From contig CAXXWR010000007.1 of the NCBI GenBank assembly GCA_963666805.2, forward strand, positions 496,001 through 560,000: 64,000 nucleotides of DNA, in the 5' to 3' direction. A program made the position numbers and the translations under genes. Position 1 is the stretch's first letter. Every line of letters starts with the position of its first letter. Source of the DNA: Fusibacter sp963666805. GTDB lineage: Bacteria > Bacillota > Clostridia > Peptostreptococcales > Acidaminobacteraceae. The notes under the pieces are model-generated. The model searched no databases. It was not told where the DNA came from and saw only the letters and a list, made by a program, of their open reading frames with translations. This document shows, one piece after another, positions 29,310 through 38,540 of the stretch.

Positions 29310-29417
29310 TTGTAGCTCCTTTCTCAATGCTTACACAATTATATTAAAAATTGTTTTTTTCTCAATACATGTGTCATTAAATAGCATTTTTTAACTATAA
29401 AATTGCATCACTCTATC

Positions 29418-30425
29418 TTATTCTTGAAAAAAGACCAACATAGAATTATATAAATCTGGAAGCCAACAGTTGAATGCATGAGATCCACCTGGAAAATTGA
29501 CCCAATAATAGTTTTCATCCATTTTGAAACGTTCTGGCATCTCTGTAAGCACTTTTTCTTTAAAAGCTTCGTGATTTTCTAGTGAAAAATCTGCCGAACC
29601 ATTTCCGTTATACCATGCATCAATACTAAAATCTTTATACTCATCTGAATTTAATTTTTCTTTAAATTGATCAAAGTCTGCCCAAACACCTGAATAAGAT
29701 CCAAAGCTTGAAAACCAATCTAAACATTCCATCATCACTGAATTAACCGATGTCATAGAACCCCTTGAAAGGCCAACAAAAGCTCTATGTTCTCTTGAGT
29801 TTGTAAGTCCTTCTTCTGAAACATCTCCCTGTGCATAGGTTGAGTAATTTTTTTCTACAAGTGGTACAATATCATTTCTAAGTTCTTCCCAGTAATACAT
29901 TGGCCATTCATCTGCATAAGGTTCAGTGCTCAAATCATCAAACTGCATATCTTTATCAAATGAATAGTAACAAGTTGATACAAAAATCGTCGGTTCACAT
30001 TTTTTACTTTCAATCATTGTATCTATCATATTTTTGGTAACATTACCGGTACTGCTATCTCCTAGCCAATACTTTTCATTGTCACTGGTTCCATGAAGCA
30101 TGTATACGATATTGTAGCTTTTACTTGAATCATAGTTATAAGGCAAATAAACGATTATTTCCTTATCTACCATCACTTCTTCTCGATCTGTAACCGCTTC
30201 TAAAGCATATGAATGTGTTGTATATTGAAGTGTTTCAGTTGTACCTTTTTCAGACGCTTCTTGTGTTAACTTTTCATTCATTGGGATTCTCTTTACAAAC
30301 GCGACTTGTTCTTCCGCTTTTTCCCCACCTGAATGAGCTGCGTTTGATGCTTGTTCTGAATCGGAACACCCCATACATAAAAAAATCATTCCCAACAACA
30401 AAAATATTAAGTACTTTTTCTTCAT
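29418..30425 (-). CDS. Lipoprotein esterase, alpha/beta hydrolase (CE1/esterase D-like)
   Basis: Predicted surface esterase of the putative-esterase family (PF00756), the group that holds feruloyl and acetyl esterases. A signal peptide with lipidated Cys20 (FLCMGC) is followed by a short linker and the hydrolase fold: oxyanion-side motif VYMLHGTSD, nucleophile Ser220 in GLSRGS, and catalytic His316 in GGSHAF. The start at 30425 follows GGAGG by eight bases; the frame runs further upstream but would hide the signal peptide. First gene of a likely operon with the GH3 enzyme, which suggests deacylation of a glycan before glycosidase attack. The real ester substrate is not known. Confidence 0.83.
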   Translation of the reverse strand: MKKKYLIFLLLGMIFLCMGCSDSEQASNAAHSGGEKAEEQVAFVKRIPMNEKLTQEASEKGTTETLQYTTHSYALEAVTDREEVMVDKEIIVYLPYNYDSSKSYNIVYMLHGTSDNEKYWLGDSSTGNVTKNMIDTMIESKKCEPTIFVSTCYYSFDKDMQFDDLSTEPYADEWPMYYWEELRNDIVPLVEKNYSTYAQGDVSEEGLTNSREHRAFVGLSRGSMTSVNSVMMECLDWFSSFGSYSGVWADFDQFKEKLNSDEYKDFSIDAWYNGNGSADFSLENHEAFKEKVLTEMPERFKMDENYYWVNFPGGSHAFNCWLPDLYNSMLVFFQE

Positions 30426-30475
30426 CTCCCATACCTCCATAATATTAAAATATAAATAATCTTTCAGCATTTTTC

Positions 30476-30503
30476 ATTTTAAACGAACTGACTCATCATT
30501 CAA
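30476..30503 (-). promoter_or_regulatory. Probable sigma-A promoter of the esterase-GH3 operon
   Basis: On the minus strand TTGAAT (-35, 30503-30498), a 16-base spacer and TAAAAT (-10, 30481-30476) lie about 50 bases before the esterase start. Confidence 0.45.
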
Positions 30504-30542
30504 TGTTATTGGCATGTAAAGTGATTTTTGGGTCTTTAAATG

Positions 30543-30567
30543 AAAAAGTGCTGTTGTAAAATAGCAC
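30543..30567 (-). terminator. Third tandem terminator after SLH gene
   Basis: GTGCT (30548-30552) pairs with AGCAC (30563-30567), extended inward by a wobble pair and two A-T pairs. The minus strand then runs into TTTTTC. It is the most distal of three hairpins between the SLH gene and the esterase promoter. Confidence 0.55.
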
Positions 30568-30573
30568 CTAAGT

Positions 30574-30617
30574 AAAAAAGACTAGAACAACTGAAAAAAT
30601 TGTTCTAGTCTTTTTTT
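30574..30617 (-). terminator. Second tandem terminator after SLH gene
   Basis: A 17-bp stem of AAAAAAGACTAGAACAA (30574-30590) with its complement at 30600-30616, and T runs on both sides. Confidence 0.85.
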
Positions 30618-30625
30618 GACCTAAT

Positions 30626-30670
30626 AAAAATAGACATTAATCATCATCGCTGATGAAAAATGCCTATTTT
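30626..30670 (-). terminator. First tandem terminator after SLH gene
   Basis: A two-part stem: AAAATAG/CTATTTT with CATT/AATG across one mismatch, and an inner TCATCA/TGATGA stem on a 4-base loop. A TTTTTATT tract follows on the minus strand. Confidence 0.7.
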
Positions 30671-30683
30671 AAGATAAGCTTAT

Positions 30684-33600
30684 CTATTTAATTGAATACG
30701 ATGCATCAAAATCATTTTTGATGGTGCAAACATGTTTAACGGTCGCTTCAATAACGTCCTTATAATACCATGCATGAGATGAAACGTCATGCCATGGATT
30801 GTCAACTTCAATGTGCCCTTTTTTTCTACCCAGTATTTTATTCATGACGACCACTGCTTCAGCACGCGTAATAGAAGCATTTGGTTTAAATGATCCATCA
30901 CCATATCCACTGAAAATTCCAGCATCTGCCACTAAGCCAATACTGTTTTGAGCCCAGTGATTTTGAGTATCTGTGAATGTCTTCGACGTCTTGCCTTCGA
31001 GTCCTAAATACTTAGCAATGATAGTCGCCATTTCCGCCCGCGTTATCGCACGATTTGGGGCGAAGATATTATTGCCACTACCATTCATAAGCCCCATTCG
31101 TCTAGCCTTCATGATGGCATCATAGCCCCAAAATTGAGGTGAGACATCACTGAAGTCATTAAGAGTCTCTTTGTTAGCTCCTTGATAATCCTTCATCAAG
31201 GTATTGTTTAACATGGCAGCAAGTTCTCCACGCGTCATGGTTTGTTCTGGCTTAAAGATGCCTTGATCATAACCACTCATGTAAGGTTGTCTTTCATCTA
31301 CCTTAGAGTTTTGTGTCCCTTCAACACTTAAGAGTGTAAAGGTACTTAAATGGGTTACCGCAACTTTTGCACCATATTGAATGATATCATCTTTATGAGA
31401 CATCGCAACAATTTCAACTGGTAAAAGCTCTGTTGTGCCATCATCATGCTGAACATAAGCTTCAAGGCTTTTGAGATAATCAATCGCTGAATCATAACCT
31501 GAAGGAATCTTATTTTCATCTATTGGAAGTACAACTTCTAGTTGATGATGATTCATTTTTCCCATGTTAGAAGTCACGTGAATCGAGTCTCCTTCAAGCT
31601 TCATCTCTGCTTGTTTAATGGCTTCACTTATACCTGTATCTGCTTTCACCAATTCTACAATATCCTGTGTTTGCTTGCTATTTTCTACAGGTTCAATATT
31701 AAAGATTAAATCGCCTTCTACTTGTGATGCCAGTTCTTTCAAATCTTCTGCTTTCATTTGAATGGCTGAATAATCATTGACAACTTTAAGGCCGATTTGA
31801 GCCTGACTCAATGACTCAACAGCGTTTTTAGCAATGTCAATACTCGTAATCTTTGTCTTAGAATTCTTTGGTAAAACAAGATTAATTATTTTGCTTGACT
31901 TCCCTTGAGTTGAGTCAATCATTTTGTCAGAATCTCTACTATCAATTCTAACCGTTTGAATCACTTTTCCATCCGCATCCTCACTATAACTTGAATTGAT
32001 ATGACCAATCAATTGACCCAACTCATCTTCTAGGGTTGGTTGATTAGAATCAACAACAGGTGGAGGTGTATTAGTATTGCCACTAGATGGATTTGATGGT
32101 GCTGGTGGATTGTCGTCCTTCCCATCAGATGTCTCTTGATCTGGCAAATCAGAATAGATATCTTTGTAATCTGAGGTGACAGTCATATATTCTGTAAAGG
32201 CAAATGGGTCTTTACCATCGGTCGCCCCTTGACTTTCATCAAGCAGTGAATAAGAGGCTTTTACAACCATTGTTCCAGTGTTATTGACTTTCAGAAGACC
32301 TGAATTGTCAATGCTCGCAATTGATTCACCTTGTACAAGTTCGTATTTCACTCGACTGGTATCCAATGGAACACTTGAATCATCTTCAGCAACCCCGGTC
32401 ACATCTAATTGATACGTTTTGCCCATTTCTACAACATTCGTTGTAAGTGTTCTCTCAGTCGTACCAATGACTTCATCATTTTCAGCCACTGGTACTTCTA
32501 CTGCGACACCTGTAAATGGATTGACCATCGAAACGGTCGAAGTATCATAAATCGGTTCTTCAATCGTTTGCGTTTTTTCAGGTACATTTGATGAAAGTTT
32601 AATGCCTGCAATCGGTTCTAGATTACGAATAACCGTCATTTTACTTTCTGTTTGATTGCCGAAATCATCTTGGGCAACAATGTCTATTTTAGTCTTAGTT
32701 GCTTCTAAATCAACAGCTACCATGCCACTAAAGAAACCTTTATCATCAACAGTGGCTGCCATCCCATTAATCAGAATTTGAGCACTGTTTTCTGTTTTAC
32801 CTTGGACACTTACACTTGTCACATCAGAAGTCACAATATCATTGTTATTTGGCTGACTAATCATGAGTTCAGGTGCTCTTGAGTCAATATAAAAACTCAA
32901 AGTATCATCGCTGACATCTCCGTTTTCGTTGTGAGTTACAACTGTTAAATAGTTAAGTCCCTCAGGTACTTTATTAAGTGGAATGTCAAAAGTATCAACT
33001 GCTGTTTCGGAAGCATATACTTGTACACCGTTGAGTTCAGCTGTTATTGAAACCACTTGGTCACTTTCAACCTGAACCACTGGATTTTTAACATTTGTAC
33101 CAGTGACTTCTACTGTATCGGTGAAGGTTTGACCCTTTTCGTCAACCCCTTTGATATCAGTTGATCGTGTATAAATTTGATTTCCTTCCAGACTCATCGT
33201 AAGCGTCGCAGGATCTGGTTCAGGGAGATAAATACGGGTTGAATAAGTTGGATTACCAATCACCGTTAAGGTGTCATCAGCCTGTTTAACAGGGGTCACA
33301 CCTACAGTATACGTTTTACCTGTTTCAAGTCCTGTAACCGTACTGTCTTCAGGATGATCAGGGTCAAAGTTTTCATAAACCCCTCCGACTAAAACTTCCC
33401 GCTTATCTCCGCTAACTTCTGCGGTTCCAAAAGCATCAATCATCTTGTGTTCGTCATCAAAAACTTCAACATAATAAGATTTAACGGATTCTGGATCTGT
33501 CCATTTGACATCTAAATAGCCGTTACCATGAGGGGTTGCTGTGACGCTAACAACATCTTTGGGCATGTTCGGATTAACAAATGTAAACGGTTCAGAATAG

Positions 33601-36600
33601 GCAATATCTTGACTTAATCCTTCTGTACTCATGACCATCAATATACGATAATCACCTGATTGAACATCTACTGGCATATCGAGAATATGGTAATCTTTAT
33701 CCCCTTTTACTGGTTCAAAAGTTCCGAGTAATCTCTTTGGATCAAATTCTGGATTACCGTTTTCATCCAATATTAACTTGTTGTCCGCTAAGTAGTAAGT
33801 GAAGACAGTTCTACCTGTTCCCTTAGCTTCATTGCTATTATATCTGTAGTACTGACCAGACCAAGTCACATCTTTCTTAAGCCCTGATTGTGCATTGGTC
33901 TTGACTTCGACGCTGTCTTGATCAAGTTCAGGCATCGCTTCAATTTCATAAAGTTTGCTCTTGTCTGCATCAATTTTAGTCGTTGAATAGACATGATAAG
34001 TCTTCGTTTCAGTTGGTGCTTCAAATGGGTACATCATCGTATAGTAATCTTCCCCATCGATACTAAGTGTATTAAAGAGGTTATCATAATCAGGATCTTC
34101 CGTAACTGTTTCTCTCTCTTGGAAGAAGTCTAAAATGTTGCCATCATCATCCGTAATATAGAAGACTGGTGCCTCTTTAATATTGGATTTTGATACAAAT
34201 TGCTCAACCATCAAAGAGTCAAATTCTGACGTTGATGGATGAATTTCAATGGTTTGCGCATCAAGTAAGTTTTGTTGTTCAAGTGCTTGTGATGCGCTTA
34301 CATAATAAGTTGCATCAGATTCACCATCGGGGAATCCACTGAAGATAACGACTTTTTTGCCATTAAATTGTGCTCTATCTTCTTTAATATCTGTTGCTTT
34401 TGTTACACGACTCATGCCTTCTTCACCTGCATTATTGACTTTGTAAATTTGAATGTCGGCATTTTCATCACTTGTAAAGGCAAGTCGTGTATTACTGGTT
34501 GTATCCATAGTGACTTCATAAGTGTAATCGTTAGCAAAATCTGCATAATCTTGTCCATCTGTATAAACGAGATAATGGGAGATTGGTGTATCTGAAACCA
34601 CAAGATAATCTGTCAACTCACGTTCTGTAAAACCTGTGACTGTATCATATTCTTGATCGCCACTTTGATGTTCTGCATAAGCCAGTGTATCTTCTGTTTC
34701 ATCTACCTCTGCCTTACCATCAACTGTGTTTCCAGTAATGTGATAAAGTTTAAGGTTGCTATCCTTTGTAGGATCGGCTGTTGCATGTCTCAACACAAGG
34801 TTGCTTGCATCAGTTGACGCTAAACTAATCTTATAGACATTTTTACCGTCAAATTGTGTTGTCCCATCAGCATGAACGTAAACCGTTTCAGGTGTTGGTG
34901 TACCTGATTGAAGTGATACAAAAGGTTGCGACGTTTGATTAGTCGTCAACATGGTTACAGGTCTTAAGCTTGTTGCACCCGCTTCAGTCATTGTATTATC
35001 CATCAGGTTGACATTGGTACCAATTGAATAATTAACGGTTTCATCATTTTCATCGGTCATCGTCCCGTTGTAGAGTGCACCTTGCGGTCCTTCAACCATA
35101 GGCCCAGCTTCACCTATGTTAAATTTGAAACTACCTCTCCAATAATAAGTTGCACCAAAATCAACAGTTGGAAGAGGGGTTGGTAAGCTAATGCCAACTG
35201 TTCCCCAAACTTTATCGAGGTTAACGCCCATATTAGCATGTCCCACTTTCTTACCACCCACTAGGTCAACTGAATCTGGTATTTTAATAGATGCTTTTGC
35301 CGTTCCTTCAAATGAAGAGTCGGTAATGGCTAATCGACAAGTCCCTTCAATAATCCCTAAGAGGTCAAGCGACGCTTTTTGGGATAAATAGAAATAATCT
35401 GAACCTGAATCATCTGCCCACTGGAGTTTAAATTCTACATCTCTTAGAATATCCATATCAAAGAGTTCGGCCTCATCAGAGGTTACTTTAATACTTCGTT
35501 TTGTAATATTCCCTTCAAAATCACCTGTGAGAATCTCATCAACACTCACACCGGCAATTAAAACCACTGTAAAAATGCTACCGCCCCCATCATAGTAAGG
35601 GTTGGTGATTTCTTGAAGGTTTTTAACACCTCCGCCGAGTTTTGTAATATAAATAGCGCCTGGGATAACTGGAATACCAGGGTCTCCACCACCTGCTATG
35701 ACCAATCTATCCAAATACCATTTACCATTTCGACGTTCTTTTGCAATGGTAAAACGCACTTCTGCGGAAACCACTTTAATAGAGGCACCACCCTCAATAC
35801 TATAGACGTTATTGTAGGTATCTACACCTACTGCTAATTCAAGGTCAGAGACAATACCGATATCATCTTCTGGTGCGACACTGGCATCTACAATTAAGCC
35901 TTCAAAGCCATCATTTGAGAAATACACATCTTTGGCATCGGCAGATACCCCTCCTGGTAAGAAGGTCAAATCTACCGACGCATCAAAGGTAAGCATATCT
36001 TTATCCGCTTCATCATCTCGAACCAATCTAACGCCACCGATTTGAACAGGCATCCCTTCCAGAACTTTATTGAGAACTGAACCAATACCTCCCAATTGAA
36101 GTTGTATAGAGTCTGCATCTTCATTGCCTTCATCAAGGGTATAAACGTGGTCATCTAAAAATTCCATGCAGAATTTATCCATCCAGAAATCGAATCCATC
36201 TTTTGAATTCATTCCAAGGACACCCATACCGGTGATGGTTAAACGACCTACTTTACCATTGATATAATCTTCACCGGGTGCAATACCAGTTGATGAGAGG
36301 GTATCTAACGCTTGGCTAACCCCAGTAATTTGTTTTGCAGCATCTGTCATTTCACTTGGTAAATCAGATGCATACGGGAAGTCAAAGGAAACATCTGATT
36401 GTAGTCCTGGGGCATCTTGACCTGCCGGGAACATATTATTCAATATAGTTGTTTCATCTAATTTATTTTTAAGGGTACTGCTTATACCACTGTTCGCTGA
36501 AGATGAAAAGTCAATGGTTCGACGTGTTGGTGAACTCAATGCCTCAGCATATTCAATAGTCATTGGTATCGCTGACGTATAAGTGACTAAGTCATTAATC

Positions 36601-38537
36601 ACAGCTTTTTTATTTTGAGCATAGACGACATAGCGAACCACTTTTCCACCTTCACGGATTGCCCGTACATCCCCACTAATCGTTACAAGTATTTCACGAT
36701 TTTTGCCATCTGAAGCATTGGCTGAATCTATAGCGGTTTGTAACTGACCGAGTTCACTTTTATCTGCTATAACAAATGGAAGTGTATATTGGTGATCGCC
36801 ATTATATTCTTCAACAAGGGCAAGCATCCCATAAGTTCTCTGCATTGCAGCTTTATCTTTAGTCACCTTAAGAGCACCTGGAATATAAAGAATATCGCCT
36901 GCAATGATATTTTCATCATCTGTGCCATCAGTATAAAGACTCTTAACCACATTAAGTCTAAACTTCATTTCACCTGGTTCAAAAGCTTGTTCGAAGTTTA
37001 CTTCTACTGAATTGGTCTCTTTTAAGACATTGATTTGGTCTTTGGGTATAACGGTATAATCACCCCCATTAAGACTGTATTCAAGTTGCCATTTATCTTT
37101 ATCCACTAAAAGTGTCGTTCCACTTGTCTTAAAGGTAATAAGGTTTTTACCGCTATAGTAGATTTCATCAGGTGAAACTGATTCAAATCCAACACTAGGG
37201 GCTTTCCCTGATTTAGATGGTAAAATGAGGGCTTTGGAAACCGTATAAATTTCATCCATTTTCACATCGCCAACTTGAGCCCCTTCGGGGATGGTGTCTC
37301 CTTCTTTATAAAGGTTACGATCATCATAAAGGTTGACTTTGTAACGGATTGAATTATAGTCTTCTCCTGCTTTCGCTTTAAGTTTCCACCTAAAAGTAAA
37401 CTGGCCATTTTTCTTAATGAGTTTGACCCCTTTAAGTGCCGCATCATTATCAAGACTAACGGCTCCGCCGCCATCTTCAAAGGTTAAATAAGCCATTACA
37501 TTATAGATTTCTTCTGATGTTGAAAGGTTATTCTCAATCATGACATCTACTTCAAATTCACCATCATCAGTGTAACCTGTATGCTCATCATTGACTACCA
37601 ATTGTGTTGGCGCAAAAATATTGGTTGCATAAGTCAGTTCAGTCCCTGTGATTTGTCCTAAACCATAATACGTTTCAAAGTAGCTGGTTTCATTATTTGA
37701 AATTGATTTTGGATTCCAATAGTAAGCAATCCCAGTATCCTTATGACCATAGTCACTTTCCATGGTAAAGTTAACCGACGAATCGGGTGTGTAGTCATAA
37801 GGTGTCTGAGAAAGCCCCAGCCAACTTCCAACCACCATACGGTCAGGGCGCTTGTTCCCCCATCCACTGGTGTAGCCGTATGCCACAACATTTGGTGCAA
37901 ATTCATTGTCAGTGGCACGCCATACTTCTGGAACTTCACTGCCCTCAAATGCAATTTCTTTATCATAAAAATTATCATCAACTTTAATAGCCGCTCCATC
38001 GTTGTCACCAAGCATGACATCTTCAAGTAATCTTGCCCCTACCTGAATATCATGTCCACTCGTGTTGTTGACACTGTATCTGATAAACACATTGCCATAA
38101 TTCGTATCTTCTTGATCTGAAACATAAGAAAGTGTTTGTTGAATTTCTATATGATCTCCCACGGTATAAGTGGTGATAATCGAATCATCTGTTGAGATGG
38201 TTTTGCCTGTGATACGTGCTTTTTTAGACAATGAATAGGCATATCTTTGTCCAAAGATATAGTCTTCACCATCTATTTTAAAGGTAGCAAATGAGGTATT
38301 ATTTTCCCCATCTTCATATAAAAGAGACATATTGCCATCACTCTCTCTATAGGGACTTCCTTCTTCGGTTGTCCTTATAGAGAAATGACCATTTTCACTT
38401 ACTGAATAAGTGATAACTTCATTACCGTGTGTCACTGGTTTTGATTCTTCAACTGCATAAGAAACTTGCGGAAAAGTCATCGTGATTGTAGATAAAACCA
38501 ACGTTAAACTGAGTAAAGCCTTTAAAAATCGTTTCAT
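30684..38537 (-). CDS. Giant SLH-anchored surface protein, cassette A (2617 aa)
   Basis: Paralogue of the 2620-residue protein at 7398-15260, collinear along the whole length and mostly identical by eye, with the SLH region and N-terminal third best conserved. Signal peptide 1-28 (ends VSYAV). Module order is the same: N-terminal beta-rich domain, Fn3, glucodextranase-type Ig (APELMISQPNNNDIVT), Big2-like, then a Pro/Ser/Asn linker that replaces the Gly/His linker of the other copy, then three SLH repeats. The first SLH motif is TRGE rather than TRAE, a change in the ligand-binding motif; the other two are intact. The ATG is 3 bases after the stop of the Ig gene. Three terminators follow. Confidence 0.88.
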   Translation of the reverse strand: MKRFLKALLSLTLVLSTITMTFPQVSYAVEESKPVTHGNEVITYSVSENGHFSIRTTEEGSPYRESDGNMSLLYEDGENNTSFATFKIDGEDYIFGQRYAYSLSKKARITGKTISTDDSIITTYTVGDHIEIQQTLSYVSDQEDTNYGNVFIRYSVNNTSGHDIQVGARLLEDVMLGDNDGAAIKVDDNFYDKEIAFEGSEVPEVWRATDNEFAPNVVAYGYTSGWGNKRPDRMVVGSWLGLSQTPYDYTPDSSVNFTMESDYGHKDTGIAYYWNPKSISNNETSYFETYYGLGQITGTELTYATNIFAPTQLVVNDEHTGYTDDGEFEVDVMIENNLSTSEEIYNVMAYLTFEDGGGAVSLDNDAALKGVKLIKKNGQFTFRWKLKAKAGEDYNSIRYKVNLYDDRNLYKEGDTIPEGAQVGDVKMDEIYTVSKALILPSKSGKAPSVGFESVSPDEIYYSGKNLITFKTSGTTLLVDKDKWQLEYSLNGGDYTVIPKDQINVLKETNSVEVNFEQAFEPGEMKFRLNVVKSLYTDGTDDENIIAGDILYIPGALKVTKDKAAMQRTYGMLALVEEYNGDHQYTLPFVIADKSELGQLQTAIDSANASDGKNREILVTISGDVRAIREGGKVVRYVVYAQNKKAVINDLVTYTSAIPMTIEYAEALSSPTRRTIDFSSSANSGISSTLKNKLDETTILNNMFPAGQDAPGLQSDVSFDFPYASDLPSEMTDAAKQITGVSQALDTLSSTGIAPGEDYINGKVGRLTITGMGVLGMNSKDGFDFWMDKFCMEFLDDHVYTLDEGNEDADSIQLQLGGIGSVLNKVLEGMPVQIGGVRLVRDDEADKDMLTFDASVDLTFLPGGVSADAKDVYFSNDGFEGLIVDASVAPEDDIGIVSDLELAVGVDTYNNVYSIEGGASIKVVSAEVRFTIAKERRNGKWYLDRLVIAGGGDPGIPVIPGAIYITKLGGGVKNLQEITNPYYDGGGSIFTVVLIAGVSVDEILTGDFEGNITKRSIKVTSDEAELFDMDILRDVEFKLQWADDSGSDYFYLSQKASLDLLGIIEGTCRLAITDSSFEGTAKASIKIPDSVDLVGGKKVGHANMGVNLDKVWGTVGISLPTPLPTVDFGATYYWRGSFKFNIGEAGPMVEGPQGALYNGTMTDENDETVNYSIGTNVNLMDNTMTEAGATSLRPVTMLTTNQTSQPFVSLQSGTPTPETVYVHADGTTQFDGKNVYKISLASTDASNLVLRHATADPTKDSNLKLYHITGNTVDGKAEVDETEDTLAYAEHQSGDQEYDTVTGFTERELTDYLVVSDTPISHYLVYTDGQDYADFANDYTYEVTMDTTSNTRLAFTSDENADIQIYKVNNAGEEGMSRVTKATDIKEDRAQFNGKKVVIFSGFPDGESDATYYVSASQALEQQNLLDAQTIEIHPSTSEFDSLMVEQFVSKSNIKEAPVFYITDDDGNILDFFQERETVTEDPDYDNLFNTLSIDGEDYYTMMYPFEAPTETKTYHVYSTTKIDADKSKLYEIEAMPELDQDSVEVKTNAQSGLKKDVTWSGQYYRYNSNEAKGTGRTVFTYYLADNKLILDENGNPEFDPKRLLGTFEPVKGDKDYHILDMPVDVQSGDYRILMVMSTEGLSQDIAYSEPFTFVNPNMPKDVVSVTATPHGNGYLDVKWTDPESVKSYYVEVFDDEHKMIDAFGTAEVSGDKREVLVGGVYENFDPDHPEDSTVTGLETGKTYTVGVTPVKQADDTLTVIGNPTYSTRIYLPEPDPATLTMSLEGNQIYTRSTDIKGVDEKGQTFTDTVEVTGTNVKNPVVQVESDQVVSITAELNGVQVYASETAVDTFDIPLNKVPEGLNYLTVVTHNENGDVSDDTLSFYIDSRAPELMISQPNNNDIVTSDVTSVSVQGKTENSAQILINGMAATVDDKGFFSGMVAVDLEATKTKIDIVAQDDFGNQTESKMTVIRNLEPIAGIKLSSNVPEKTQTIEEPIYDTSTVSMVNPFTGVAVEVPVAENDEVIGTTERTLTTNVVEMGKTYQLDVTGVAEDDSSVPLDTSRVKYELVQGESIASIDNSGLLKVNNTGTMVVKASYSLLDESQGATDGKDPFAFTEYMTVTSDYKDIYSDLPDQETSDGKDDNPPAPSNPSSGNTNTPPPVVDSNQPTLEDELGQLIGHINSSYSEDADGKVIQTVRIDSRDSDKMIDSTQGKSSKIINLVLPKNSKTKITSIDIAKNAVESLSQAQIGLKVVNDYSAIQMKAEDLKELASQVEGDLIFNIEPVENSKQTQDIVELVKADTGISEAIKQAEMKLEGDSIHVTSNMGKMNHHQLEVVLPIDENKIPSGYDSAIDYLKSLEAYVQHDDGTTELLPVEIVAMSHKDDIIQYGAKVAVTHLSTFTLLSVEGTQNSKVDERQPYMSGYDQGIFKPEQTMTRGELAAMLNNTLMKDYQGANKETLNDFSDVSPQFWGYDAIMKARRMGLMNGSGNNIFAPNRAITRAEMATIIAKYLGLEGKTSKTFTDTQNHWAQNSIGLVADAGIFSGYGDGSFKPNASITRAEAVVVMNKILGRKKGHIEVDNPWHDVSSHAWYYKDVIEATVKHVCTIKNDFDASYSIK

Positions 38538-38540
38538 CGT

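Noticed and set aside
29335..29361. ACAATT/AATTGT hairpin with T run in plus orientation between GH3 and esterase genes
   Set aside because: No plus-strand gene ends here and the stem is short and AT-only.
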